Assembly (NCBI GenBank): GCA_036524155.1
Contig: DATDCV010000537.1
Location: forward strand, 1-25,695
DNA from: DATDCV01 sp036524155
Lineage (GTDB): Bacteria > Verrucomicrobiota > Verrucomicrobiia > Limisphaerales > UBA8199
DNA length: 25,695 nucleotides
Direction: 5' to 3'
Shown here: positions 14,456-22,715 of the stretch, in pieces
How the letters are laid out: the number at the start of each line of letters is the position of its first letter
Numbering within the stretch: the stretch's first letter is position 1
Translations under genes and position numbers: made by a program
Notes under the pieces: model-generated
What the model was told of the DNA's origin: nothing
Seen by the model: only the letters and a program-made list of their open reading frames with translations
Databases searched by the model: none

Positions 14456-17400
14456 GGGCGTTCTGACGGATTTCTCCTGGCATACTGGTTGGGCGCACCC
14501 GGTGTGGGAAGATTACCAGCAATTTGCACCCCGTTGGCGTGTGACCGAGTCAGCCCAGCGCTCAGCGTAATGCCGCTGCCGGAGACCTGAGCATCCAGAG
14601 CGTGAGCTTTAGTGAGCGGCGTCGCAACCGTGATTGAGGCGGCAGGGGCTCCTCTGCCAGGGCCAAATCCCCGGGAGCCTGCGTTAACCGAGGCGACCAC
14701 CGCAGTCTCACGGTCTGCACCGCTATCAATGGTGATCGTCTGGCCAGCACTGAAACCAAACGCGTTGGCGACAGGTATTACGGTCACCCCCGCGTCCGTA
14801 TTGGTGCGCACCGTGGTGGAACCTGCCGTGCCGACACTCGCAATAACCGCTGTCTCGCGCTTCACGCCGGCATCGATAATTATCGTCTGGCCCACGGTAA
14901 AATCCGCCACGCTGGTGACTTTGATGTTGTTTGCTTCGGCGGCAGAATCCGCCGCCAGAGTGCTGGCAACCTGCAAAAGGAAATCGCGGCAATTGCTGTC
15001 GGTGTCGGCCCCATCGGGGAAGCGGCCCGCACTCCTGTTGGGCATGCTGGCGGCCGGACCACCACGCCCGCCGAATCCGCCGAAAGCGCCGAAGCCACCC
15101 CGGACCCCACCGGGCGCAGGAGCACTACAGCCACTCCGACCAGCCCCCGATTCAGCCTGATAGCCTTCGGCAGCCCATGGGTCGACCAGGCCGCCATAGT
15201 TCAAGCTGTCCACGACCAGGCCGGCCGCGTCGCGCAGGACCATGTTGCCAGCGTTCGCGAGGGCCGGCCCGCCAAACCATTGGTTGGGTGCCGGAGGCCC
15301 CTGGTACCCTGCGGTTGTGACGGCGGCATCGCGCACAACCGCGTTGATCTCATGGTCGTTTGCCAGCGCTTGATCCAGTGTGATGCCCGTGCCGAGGGGT
15401 TGTATCGGCTCGTTGCTCGAGTGGGCAAAAGCCGTCGCAGGTTCGAAGCTAATGCCCGTCCCGCGGACACTGAACGGGACATTGGCGGAGTGGTTGAATT
15501 TCAGGGGTTCTGCCAGGTCCAGCCCCGTCCCGGTGTCCCCCGTACGAACGTTGTTCGGGTTGAATCGCGATTGCGTGCCGACTTTTGTGACCGTGACAGT
15601 CTCGATGCCGTGTCCGACCGTGTCGATGTCCAATCGGATTTTGTCACCGACCGAGATGTTTGCGACGGATGAAACCTTGATGTTAGTGTCGCCGGCTTTA
15701 GCGTCTGCCGCCAGCCAGGCCTGCGTGCCCGGCTTGCCAACTTCAGTGACTGTAACCACCTCGTATTTTTCAACGGCTTTGGCGACCGTCGGGTAGGTGG
15801 CACCATAGCCGATGCCTATTCTCTGACCGGCTTCGAACGTGAAACCGCTGGGATTGCCGAAACCACCGGCGCCCGTGTAAGGCACGTTGGTCGAACCGGC
15901 GGGGATCGTGATAACCGGACCGTCGGGGAGGGGTTGCCACAGCATTGTGTTGTTCCCAGCGGCCGTCCCGAGGCTGGCTATCTTGCGGGTTTCGATGGCG
16001 GAGCCGGTGTCGATCTCAATCGCATCCCCCACGTTCATTCCAGCCGTGCTCCTAACGTACACAGTGGTATCTCCTTTGTGCGCCGGGACCACCAGGCCAG
16101 AGTTGGCAAGGCCGAGCAGGTAGAAGCCTTTCGCGGCAAGTTTCGTCCCGGCTGGGATGTCCAGCGAAGAGAAAATGGGTTGCTGTGTTGGGTGTTGGGT
16201 CAGGGTCCACTTCGAAATGTCAACCTCCTTATCGCCGGCGTTGTAGAGTTCGATAAACGCGTCCGTCGCGTTGGTGGAAGAACCCGCACTGATCCGGAAC
16301 TCGTTAATTTTAATGGGGCTGACGTTCCGGACCTTTTCGGCCGTGGTCTCCGTCTGGGCCTGGTCGTTCGCCGTCCAGGATGCGTTGGCGACGAGGTCGC
16401 CGTTGAAAGCTACCGGCCCGGAAGTGACCTTAAAGGTCGCGCTCACGGTGGCGCCCACTGCGACGGGTTCAGCAACAGTTTTTGAATTCGCGGTACCTCC
16501 CGAAACGAGGGACGTCCAACCCGAGGGGACGGAGATGCTCAGCTTGAGGCCCGTCGCTGGCGTAGTAGAGGTATTCTTGAATGTTACGGTAATCTCCTGC
16601 GAGGAGCCGGGGGAGAAAGTCTGGATTCCGGGCGGAGCGACGATGGCGTTCGCCGGTGCGAGACTGAGTCGCTGCACGTCATACTTCGCCGCCACTACGT
16701 TCGCCTGCACCTTCTGGTTCAACTGTTCTGTCGGGAAAGTGCCGGCGGCGGTCATCGCGCCTTCATAGAAGGTGCCCTGCGAACCGTTGCTGTTGTCACC
16801 GCCGTTGCCCAGAAGGATGGCGCCCTGTTTGCGCATCGGGTCGTATGTAGCGTCGACGCGTCGTCCGTCGAACATGACCTTCAGGTCGCCCTGCTGGGCG
16901 TCGCCGCCCATCGACCTCCAGTGGTGCGGTTCGCCATCGGCCGTGGCGGTCACGAAGCGCCAGTCGATGCTTGGCAGGTTCGTGCAGAATTTGGACCCAT
17001 CCGGGTTGACGCAACCCACCAGGTTGTTCTCCTGGTCGGTCATGATCCAAGGGCCGGGGGGTTGACCGCGGTACCAGGCGTTGGCATTGCCGTAATAGGT
17101 GGTTTCCATGGTGCCGTTCCCATCGTCACGGCTGTCGGTCTCAGCATTGCCGTAATCGAAACAGCAGCCGGAGTTGTAATGGTGCCCGCTGATTACCCAG
17201 TACTGCCCTTCGGCCTGATCATCGACGGCGGTGCCTTTCGCATCATTCCAGCGCAGGCCCATACCGGGCTCAATGAAGACGCCGTAGACCTTGTGGCCCA
17301 TCAAAGTGACCGGCGCCATGTCGGCAAGCGGGATGTTGTTGAACCCGCCCATGGCGGGGCCGCTAAAAGCCCCACGGGGCGCCTGGACCAGATGATTACC

Positions 17401-17769
17401 ATGGCCGGATTGGTCGTAGATTTTGGTAATCCAGGCGTACGTGTTGGCGCAGAAAGCGTCTTGCGCGGTTGCGTCTGCGTATCCGCCCGGATCAGTCGCG
17501 GAGGGTTGAACGACACCAATGTCCAGGGTCTTGCCATCGGACTGGCGCATAACCTGGTACAAGGGGCCATTGTAGGAGGCGTAGAGCGCGCGCGTGGTGC
17601 TGTGGGCAGCCACGAGGGGACACCCGGCAGCCGCGTAGATGTCACCCGGGCCTTGCGGCCTGGGCTGAGCGGCTCTGTTTATTCCCAGCTGGGCTTGGAT
17701 CTTGATCGTAGCGACTGGAACCGTAAGCGCCAGCGCGAGGATAACCGCCAGAGTGATTCGTGTTTTCAT
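14452..17769 (-). CDS. Large secreted GH54 alpha-L-arabinofuranosidase with NEW3, lamin-tail and repeat modules
   Basis: This encodes 1105 aa from the ATG at 17769 (signal peptide TLAVILALALTVPVA); an upstream in-frame start at 17823 lacks a leader. Residues about 36-367 are a GH54 catalytic domain. VAAHSTTRALY, IYDQSGHGNHL, GCCFDYGNAETD and GNGGDNSNGSQGTFYEG are near-identical to my memory of the fungal AbfB family. Glu210 is the expected nucleophile and Asp325 the expected acid/base. Cys202-Cys203 is the vicinal pair that in the Aspergillus enzyme forms a disulfide at the substrate site. Two classical fungal disulfides each seem to have lost one partner here, while Cys253 and Cys262 look extra. 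After the catalytic part come a NEW3-like beta domain (about 370-475), a lamin-tail-like domain (about 485-860) interrupted by repeats, a Gly-rich linker (888-907) and further repeats to the C-terminus. There is no CBM42 domain. Its stop overlaps the VKOR-DsbA start. Confidence 0.9.
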   Translation of the reverse strand: MKTRITLAVILALALTVPVATIKIQAQLGINRAAQPRPQGPGDIYAAAGCPLVAAHSTTRALYASYNGPLYQVMRQSDGKTLDIGVVQPSATDPGGYADATAQDAFCANTYAWITKIYDQSGHGNHLVQAPRGAFSGPAMGGFNNIPLADMAPVTLMGHKVYGVFIEPGMGLRWNDAKGTAVDDQAEGQYWVISGHHYNSGCCFDYGNAETDSRDDGNGTMETTYYGNANAWYRGQPPGPWIMTDQENNLVGCVNPDGSKFCTNLPSIDWRFVTATADGEPHHWRSMGGDAQQGDLKVMFDGRRVDATYDPMRKQGAILLGNGGDNSNGSQGTFYEGAMTAAGTFPTEQLNQKVQANVVAAKYDVQRLSLAPANAIVAPPGIQTFSPGSSQEITVTFKNTSTTPATGLKLSISVPSGWTSLVSGGTANSKTVAEPVAVGATVSATFKVTSGPVAFNGDLVANASWTANDQAQTETTAEKVRNVSPIKINEFRISAGSSTNATDAFIELYNAGDKEVDISKWTLTQHPTQQPIFSSLDIPAGTKLAAKGFYLLGLANSGLVVPAHKGDTTVYVRSTAGMNVGDAIEIDTGSAIETRKIASLGTAAGNNTMLWQPLPDGPVITIPAGSTNVPYTGAGGFGNPSGFTFEAGQRIGIGYGATYPTVAKAVEKYEVVTVTEVGKPGTQAWLAADAKAGDTNIKVSSVANISVGDKIRLDIDTVGHGIETVTVTKVGTQSRFNPNNVRTGDTGTGLDLAEPLKFNHSANVPFSVRGTGISFEPATAFAHSSNEPIQPLGTGITLDQALANDHEINAVVRDAAVTTAGYQGPPAPNQWFGGPALANAGNMVLRDAAGLVVDSLNYGGLVDPWAAEGYQAESGAGRSGCSAPAPGGVRGGFGAFGGFGGRGGPAASMPNRSAGRFPDGADTDSNCRDFLLQVASTLAADSAAEANNIKVTSVADFTVGQTIIIDAGVKRETAVIASVGTAGSTTVRTNTDAGVTVIPVANAFGFSAGQTITIDSGADRETAVVASVNAGSRGFGPGRGAPAASITVATPLTKAHALDAQVSGSGITLSAGLTRSHANGVQIAGNLPTPGAPNQYARRNPSERP
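14680..14787 (-). repeat. Beta-repeat copy 4 of the GH54 protein (residues about 995-1030)
   Basis: Fourth unit, VTVIPVANAFGFSAGQTI followed by ETAVVASVNA. A second Gly/Arg-rich linker (GSRGFGPGRGAPAAS) follows, then two shorter xxITxxxxLTxxHAxxxQ modules, and the protein ends with a PTPGAPNQY tail. Confidence 0.65.
14827..14931 (-). repeat. Beta-repeat copy 3 of the GH54 protein (residues about 947-981)
   Basis: Third unit, NNIKVTSVADFTVGQTII followed by ETAVIASVGT. It is the closest relative of copies 2 and 4 and lies after the Gly-rich linker, outside the lamin-tail-like region. Confidence 0.65.
15574..15690 (-). repeat. Beta-repeat copy 2 of the GH54 protein (residues about 694-732)
   Basis: Second unit, beginning DTNIKVSSVANISVGDKI and ending ETVTVTKVGT. 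It is followed by shorter modules with the shape GTGxxLxxxLxxxHxxxxxV, three of which lie between residues 748 and 812. Confidence 0.65.
15964..16074 (-). repeat. Beta-repeat copy 1 of the GH54 protein (residues about 566-602)
   Basis: First of four diverged units of about 35 residues with the pattern xTxVxVxSxxxxxVGDxIxIDTGxxxETxxIxSLGT. Here it reads TTVYVRSTAGMNVGDAIE followed by a short loop and ETRKIASLGT. It lies inside the lamin-tail-like region, after the LLGLANSGLVV strand. Confidence 0.6.
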
Positions 17770-17924
17770 GTTCGTTCTTTGTAGACCTATGCCGGCGTGA
17801 TCTTCAAGGCATACGCATGTCAAAACTCTTGATGCTCAGAAGCTCCCCGAACGAAACTGTCTCGCCGTCCACTTTGCCTTCCTAGGTTTCATGGTGCATG
17901 GTTGATTGGAAGCATCCTGCAAAC

Positions 17925-19430
17925 TTATTTGATTGGAATCAGCATTTGAGTAAGGGAACGCGCGGGAAAGCTATAGCGGATGGTGTTGCCCTGGAACTGG
18001 ATTTCCTTCGACGCGATCACTGCCTCCTGGACCCTCCCAGTGCTTGAACTGCCCGCTTGCGCGCTGATCTCTTTGACCGTGGCGGCGCCCGTGAATGCCC
18101 CGCTTTGCAGAAGAATGTCAGCAGGCAACGCATTTTCTTCATGACGGCTAACCACATTCACCACCAACAGTTTGGCCGACTCGCTCAACACGGCCGTGAC
18201 ATCGAGATAAGGGATGCCGTTGAAAGCTCGATTGCTGTATTTTTCACCATCGGCATACACATTCAGTGCGGTTCCGCGGGCGTTATTCGAATAGAGGTAA
18301 AATGCCTGGTACAACCCATTCTTGAAATCGCCTTCCGGCGAGTTTCCCACCAGGCTCGAAAGCATGGTGATATTCGCCATCTTGACGATGTCCGCGTGTC
18401 TGATAAAAGAGTTCAGGTGCTGCGCGGCCACGAGTGAAGCCGTCAGCGGGTCCCGCCCGGCGGACCATTCATCAAAAGAAATGTAAACGGGCCTCGCAGC
18501 GCCGGACTTGGCGGTGGCTTTCTTGATCAGCGCATGGACGACCTCAATCTTCTGATCGATATCCAATGGCGCGGACATCATCCCGGAGAAGTTGGTTTCC
18601 GCCCCCACCACCTCTCGGACGTAGCGGTGAACGGAGAGATAATCAATTTTGCCGATTAGGTGCTCCAACACGTAATCGTTCCAATCAATCCAGGCGTTGT
18701 TAGTGCCGCGGCCATAATTGGAAGCCCCGCAGGCGACGAGCTTGATGTCCCGGTCCACCCACTGCATGAGCTTGGCCGCCTCGAGGGCAAATTTGCAGTA
18801 GTCTTCCGCGCTTTTCTGCCCCATTTGCCAAGGCCCGTCAATTTCGTTCCCCAGAGCCCAGTACTTGACCTTGAAAGGCTTCTCGTTGCCGTATTTCCTC
18901 CGGAGGTCCGAGTAATAGGTTCCACTCGGATAGTTGCAGTACTCAACCCAATGCCTCGCCTGGTCCAGCGTTCCCGATCCGGCGTTGATACAGATGAAAT
19001 TCTCGGCTCCAATGAGGCTGCACAATTTGACGTACTCATCCGTTCCCATCTGGTTGGTTTCTATCTGGTGCCAAGCAAGGTCGAGCCTGGCCGGACGCTG
19101 CTCTTTGGGACCAATACCATCTTCCCAGTTATACCCGGAAACAAAATTGCCACCCGGCCACCTGACTACCGGGATTTTGAGATCCTTCCCCAACTGGACG
19201 AAATCCTTTCGGAATCCGTTCTCATCAGCGAGGGAAGACTTGGGGTCATAAATGCTGCCGTACACCACAGTGCGGATGGGCTCCACGAATGCCCCGTAAA
19301 TGTTTGGATCGATCTTCGAGATCTTTCGATCGAGATCGATTTTGATGACCGTCGACGACTGTGCCCTGAGGTTCGTAGTCATCAAACCGCATAAAACCGT
19401 AACGCCGATGAGGAGTTTCACTCTGTTCAT
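17925..19430 (-). CDS. Secreted GH51 alpha-L-arabinofuranosidase
   Basis: This encodes 501 aa from an ATG at 19430, with a signal peptide (LLIGVTVLCGLMTTNLRAQ). The mature protein starts VIKIDLDRKISKIDPNIYGAFVE, the usual first strand of GH51, followed by VVRWPGGNFVSGYNWEDGIGP, a near-invariant GH51 block. Glu196 in KYWALGNEIDGPWQ is the acid/base and Glu321 in PVYISFDEWSA the nucleophile. The length matches the family, and a C-terminal beta domain ends with LPADILLQSG and LTQMLIPIK segments. GH51 enzymes release arabinose from arabinan and arabinoxylan. Most bacterial GH51 enzymes are cytoplasmic, so the export signal means this one works in the periplasm or outside. It lies between a DUF1080 protein and the GH54 enzyme, all on the - strand, with 155 nt to GH54. 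Confidence 0.95.
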   Translation of the reverse strand: MNRVKLLIGVTVLCGLMTTNLRAQSSTVIKIDLDRKISKIDPNIYGAFVEPIRTVVYGSIYDPKSSLADENGFRKDFVQLGKDLKIPVVRWPGGNFVSGYNWEDGIGPKEQRPARLDLAWHQIETNQMGTDEYVKLCSLIGAENFICINAGSGTLDQARHWVEYCNYPSGTYYSDLRRKYGNEKPFKVKYWALGNEIDGPWQMGQKSAEDYCKFALEAAKLMQWVDRDIKLVACGASNYGRGTNNAWIDWNDYVLEHLIGKIDYLSVHRYVREVVGAETNFSGMMSAPLDIDQKIEVVHALIKKATAKSGAARPVYISFDEWSAGRDPLTASLVAAQHLNSFIRHADIVKMANITMLSSLVGNSPEGDFKNGLYQAFYLYSNNARGTALNVYADGEKYSNRAFNGIPYLDVTAVLSESAKLLVVNVVSRHEENALPADILLQSGAFTGAATVKEISAQAGSSSTGRVQEAVIASKEIQFQGNTIRYSFPARSLTQMLIPIK

Positions 19431-19470
19431 GATCAGGGTTCGTACGAAATGGTTTGATTGCGCGCTCAGG

Positions 19471-20319
19471 TCACTGTTTTTCCCTCATCTTTCGAATCCA
19501 GACATTGCGAAATCTCAGCGGGTTGTTGTGATACTGCAGTTCGACGAATACTTCCGGCGGGTGGGGTTGGCCATATTTCGACAGCGTTTTCCAGGGCACT
19601 TCACGAGTGATGCCTTCCGTGATACCGGCGAACTCATAGTGATTCTGCACCAGAATGCCATTGTGCAGGACCGTAATGATCGCTTTCTTCTCCAACTCGC
19701 CCTTCTCGTTCCACCGCGGAGACTCGAAAAGGATATCGTAGGTCTGCCATTCCCCGGGAGGCCTGCTGGCATTGACCAACGGCGGAGATTGGCCATAGAT
19801 CGCGGCGCATTGACCGTCCGGATAGGTCTTGGCCTGATAAGAATCCAGGATCTGCACCTCGTACATCCCGTTGATCAGAATGCCGCTGTTACCGCGGCCT
19901 TGGCCGGTGCCTTTGGGCGGCGTAGGAGTGGCGAACTCGACGTGCAACTGAAAATCGGCCCACTTTCCCCGTGTGCGGATGCCTTGTTGAGCGGCGGTCT
20001 CCACATAACCGTCCTTGATGACCCACGGCGCATCCTGGCCGCGCGCGGTCTGCCACTTGGAAAGGTCCTTGCCGTCGAAAAGCACTTCAGCGTCTGATGG
20101 CGCAGGCGCGCCTTGGCTGAACGTCGCGCCCGGATTGACTACAGGGGGCTGCGGGCGGTCCGGATCGTGCAAGTGCCACTTGGTGCCTGGCAGCATCGGC
20201 GTATCCCGAAAGCCGTCAATCGGTTCGCTTTCGGCAGCGAAAGTACGGGTAGCGGTTGCGGTGATAGTCAACAGCGCGAGGCAAATCCCGCGTTGGTTCA
20301 ACAAATGGGCGGTGTTCAC
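19471..20319 (-). CDS. Secreted DUF1080 (3-keto-disaccharide hydrolase-type) protein
   Basis: This encodes 282 aa from a GTG at 20319, with a signal peptide (GICLALLTITATATRTFAAE). After GFRDTPMLPGTKWHLHDPDRP, a linker often seen in this subgroup, residues about 80-280 form one DUF1080 domain. It reads VLFDGKDLSKWQ, WVIKDGYVETAAQQG, FQLHVEFATP, GNSGILINGMYEVQILDSY, GEWQTYDILFESPRW and RFRNVWIRKM. It lacks the LamG domain of the other DUF1080 protein in this window and is about 190 residues shorter. No oxidoreductase of the Gfo/Idh/MocA family lies next to it on this strand. If it acts on 3-keto sugars it would need the enzyme encoded at 3535-4878 or one outside the window. Gaps are 40 nt to the GH51 gene downstream and 79 nt to the gene upstream. 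Confidence 0.9.
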   Translation of the reverse strand: MNTAHLLNQRGICLALLTITATATRTFAAESEPIDGFRDTPMLPGTKWHLHDPDRPQPPVVNPGATFSQGAPAPSDAEVLFDGKDLSKWQTARGQDAPWVIKDGYVETAAQQGIRTRGKWADFQLHVEFATPTPPKGTGQGRGNSGILINGMYEVQILDSYQAKTYPDGQCAAIYGQSPPLVNASRPPGEWQTYDILFESPRWNEKGELEKKAIITVLHNGILVQNHYEFAGITEGITREVPWKTLSKYGQPHPPEVFVELQYHNNPLRFRNVWIRKMREKQ

Positions 20320-20398
20320 AGGTGAGTTGTTATTGCTGGATCAGTTTGCTGCGCGTGTTGATTGTTATGACAATAGTTGAGACTCGAAATTCCAATCC

Positions 20399-22660
20399 TT
20401 ACTTCTTGTCCTGCGCCCTCGCCGGCGGTTGCAGGGAAAGCAATTTGAATAACTCAGGGTCGTACTCCTCTATTCCGACGATGCCGTAGAGGTGGTTTGC
20501 CGAAACCCAGGGCAGCCAGAAGCGATGGCCGCTGGTGCCCCGTCCGGAACCCCCTGGCCCCATGCGCCAACCCTCCTGTTGCCAGCCGATACCTCGGCAG
20601 TCGTATTGGCGGCCTGGAAGCGCGACCATCTGTTTGGTGTCGTGCAAGAGAACGCGAGCAACATCCAGGTAATGTCGGTCTTGCGTGAGCTTGTACAGCT
20701 TGGCATAGGAAGGCACGGCCCAATCGAGGTATTCGTCCACGCTGCCCGCCACCGCCGCGGTGATTCCCTGAAACCCAAGGGCCGGCACGCCCTTTTTCCA
20801 ATGGAGTTGCGTGTCGTCCGCATCCAACGGCATGGGAACCTTCCAGATCCAAATCCAACTTTCCGCGAAATCCGCAGCGGCCTTGGCGCGTTCCAGCCAC
20901 TTGGGTTCGTGGGTCGAGTCAAAAAGACTCAGGTAAGCTTCCATGCTGAGCATCCCAGCCTCCTTGTCCGTGATGTTCGGATTATCGATTGCGCCCCCGA
21001 TGAAAACGCCCCGCGTGCCCCAGTTGGTCCAGACATAGTCTGCCGCGCGGATCGCTGCTTGCTGGTACTTGGGATCCCCCGTCTCCTCGGTCATTAAAAC
21101 GAGCAGTGGCACGGGATTGTAACTCGTGGTTCCAGAGGGCTCTTCGACCTCGTTACTTCCGGGTTTCCATCGGCGAGGGAATGAGCCGTCCGGCCGTTGC
21201 TGCAGGATGAGCCAATCCACGTATGTCTTTACCCAGGTAAACCATTCCGGATAATGGCGGCCAAGCGAGCGCTCGCGACGGTAGGCGCGCATGAGCACGC
21301 GCATGTCTTCGGTGGCATTGCGCAACCAGGGTGCGACCCACTCCTGTCGCTGGCCGGTCCAAGGTTTCCCGGTGGCAAGGTCATAACCAGTCCCCTGAAG
21401 CGGCACGGTCGGGAGAGCCTGAATCAGCGAGGAGATAATCGCCAAGCCGGTCTGGCGCATCTTCTGCCCGCGCTCGGTTCTGTCGCGCTCGCCCTCGCGC
21501 AACAACTGGTCGGCGCACTCGATGTTCTTGCCCACGAACCCCATGGCTACCATCGTGTAGTTCCATTGGACCTGGTTGGTGGGAAGCGTCGAGATGACAA
21601 ATGGAATCGCGGTGCGTCCGTCAATGGTAGCGGCCTGGGCCGCCAAGTGGTCGATCAACACCCGGCGCATCTGCTCGACATCAACCGGGATGATCGGAGG
21701 GTTCAAAGTGCTCCAGGCCCAGCGCCACGTGTTTCGCGTCACGTCGCGAAACGATTCGCTTTCGCCGAAGCGGAACGACACCTGGTAGCTATGGGCCATC
21801 CCGTTGGTAATCGGGTGATAGCGCCGAATCTGTCTCGGCCCCGCGGGCGCCCCACGGCCGCCCGCGTAACCGCTCGTCGTCCCGGGAAACCAGAAACCGA
21901 ACTCGATGGGAGATCCGTCCATTTGCCAAGCCCCCAGCGCGCCAAACTGCAGGCGCGCGTCGGTTATCACCGGTTTGGCCAGCCTTGTTTCCTCCAAGGT
22001 CGTATCCCCACACGGCGCCGGATCCAGCACAGCCACCGAGGCGCCGTTGGTGAAGGACAGCGCAAACAAAGGCGCCGAAAGGATGTCTTCCCGCATTTGG
22101 AAGCGGCGCGCGGCATAGTTCAATGTGCCGCCAGGAGAGCGCTCGCCGTTGTAGGTAGGGTCGCCGTACAGCGCGCCGGGAGCAAAGCAGTTCACGTTGC
22201 TCCAATTCACCCATGGGTCAACGGTGAACACGACCGACGAAAGAAAACCGCCCGCGGCGTTCCCCACAACTTCTACCCGCCTGCGCACTGAAAGCACCGC
22301 TCCATTCAGGCTCCAATGGTCCCGCGCTCGAAAGACAACATCTTCGCAGGCAATTTCGGCCCCAGCATTGATTCCATTCCCCGATTTCTCAACTGTCCGG
22401 TACCCGGCCGCAAGCTGGCGGATGTCATCTTCGGTCCGACAGACTTCCAGCCTTGCCGGCTTTGGTTGTCGGATCACTGGCGCCGTCGCCCCTCCTATTT
22501 CGACGCCCCATTCGCCGCCCGCGTCGCGGACAAACCAGACGGTTGCACCGGTGTCGAGGCGCCCGACGTCAATTCGATCCTTATCCTGCGCAAACAACAC
22601 CGCCGCTTGGAGCCACAGCCCAATCGCTATGCTTTTGGCGAGCAATATGGCCCTGTTCAT
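20399..22660 (-). CDS. Secreted uncharacterised protein: N-terminal beta domain plus probable alpha/alpha barrel
   Basis: This encodes 753 aa from an ATG at 22660; an upstream in-frame start at 22708 would add a hydrophilic stretch before the signal peptide (ILLAKSIAIGLWLQAAVLFAQ). Residues about 25-310 are rich in beta strands (VWFVRDAGGEWGVEIGG, VLSVRRRVEVVG) and contain a small Gly-rich insert, GYAGGRGAPAGP, at 264-275. Residues about 325-730 read as repeated helical hairpins with Gly- or aromatic-rich turns (YVDWLILQQRPDGSFPRRW, YNPVPLLVLMTEETGDPKY, AADYVWTNWG, GMLSMEAYLSLFD). These are typical of an alpha/alpha toroid in glycosidases and lyases. I cannot place it in a numbered GH or PL family. 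Asp and Glu residues in the helical turns (DGSF, TDKEAG, DADD) are candidate catalytic positions. Its neighbours (esterase, DUF1080, GH51) suggest a plant-polysaccharide substrate. Confidence 0.78.
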   Translation of the reverse strand: MNRAILLAKSIAIGLWLQAAVLFAQDKDRIDVGRLDTGATVWFVRDAGGEWGVEIGGATAPVIRQPKPARLEVCRTEDDIRQLAAGYRTVEKSGNGINAGAEIACEDVVFRARDHWSLNGAVLSVRRRVEVVGNAAGGFLSSVVFTVDPWVNWSNVNCFAPGALYGDPTYNGERSPGGTLNYAARRFQMREDILSAPLFALSFTNGASVAVLDPAPCGDTTLEETRLAKPVITDARLQFGALGAWQMDGSPIEFGFWFPGTTSGYAGGRGAPAGPRQIRRYHPITNGMAHSYQVSFRFGESESFRDVTRNTWRWAWSTLNPPIIPVDVEQMRRVLIDHLAAQAATIDGRTAIPFVISTLPTNQVQWNYTMVAMGFVGKNIECADQLLREGERDRTERGQKMRQTGLAIISSLIQALPTVPLQGTGYDLATGKPWTGQRQEWVAPWLRNATEDMRVLMRAYRRERSLGRHYPEWFTWVKTYVDWLILQQRPDGSFPRRWKPGSNEVEEPSGTTSYNPVPLLVLMTEETGDPKYQQAAIRAADYVWTNWGTRGVFIGGAIDNPNITDKEAGMLSMEAYLSLFDSTHEPKWLERAKAAADFAESWIWIWKVPMPLDADDTQLHWKKGVPALGFQGITAAVAGSVDEYLDWAVPSYAKLYKLTQDRHYLDVARVLLHDTKQMVALPGRQYDCRGIGWQQEGWRMGPGGSGRGTSGHRFWLPWVSANHLYGIVGIEEYDPELFKLLSLQPPARAQDKK

Positions 22661-22715
22661 CTTGTTTTTGTCGGTTAGCCGTGACGGCGAGGATAATGGA
22701 TCGAACAATCAGGGC

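Noticed and set aside
14641..15108. Gly-rich DNA around the GH54 linker as a CRISPR or tandem DNA repeat
   Set aside because: The similarity is at the level of short Gly/Arg-rich peptides; there are no regularly spaced identical repeats with spacers.
21197..22291. + strand frame of 364 codons opposite the unclassified barrel protein
   Set aside because: Its composition (many Arg, His, Pro) is that of an antisense frame, whereas the opposite strand has a signal peptide and helical repeats.
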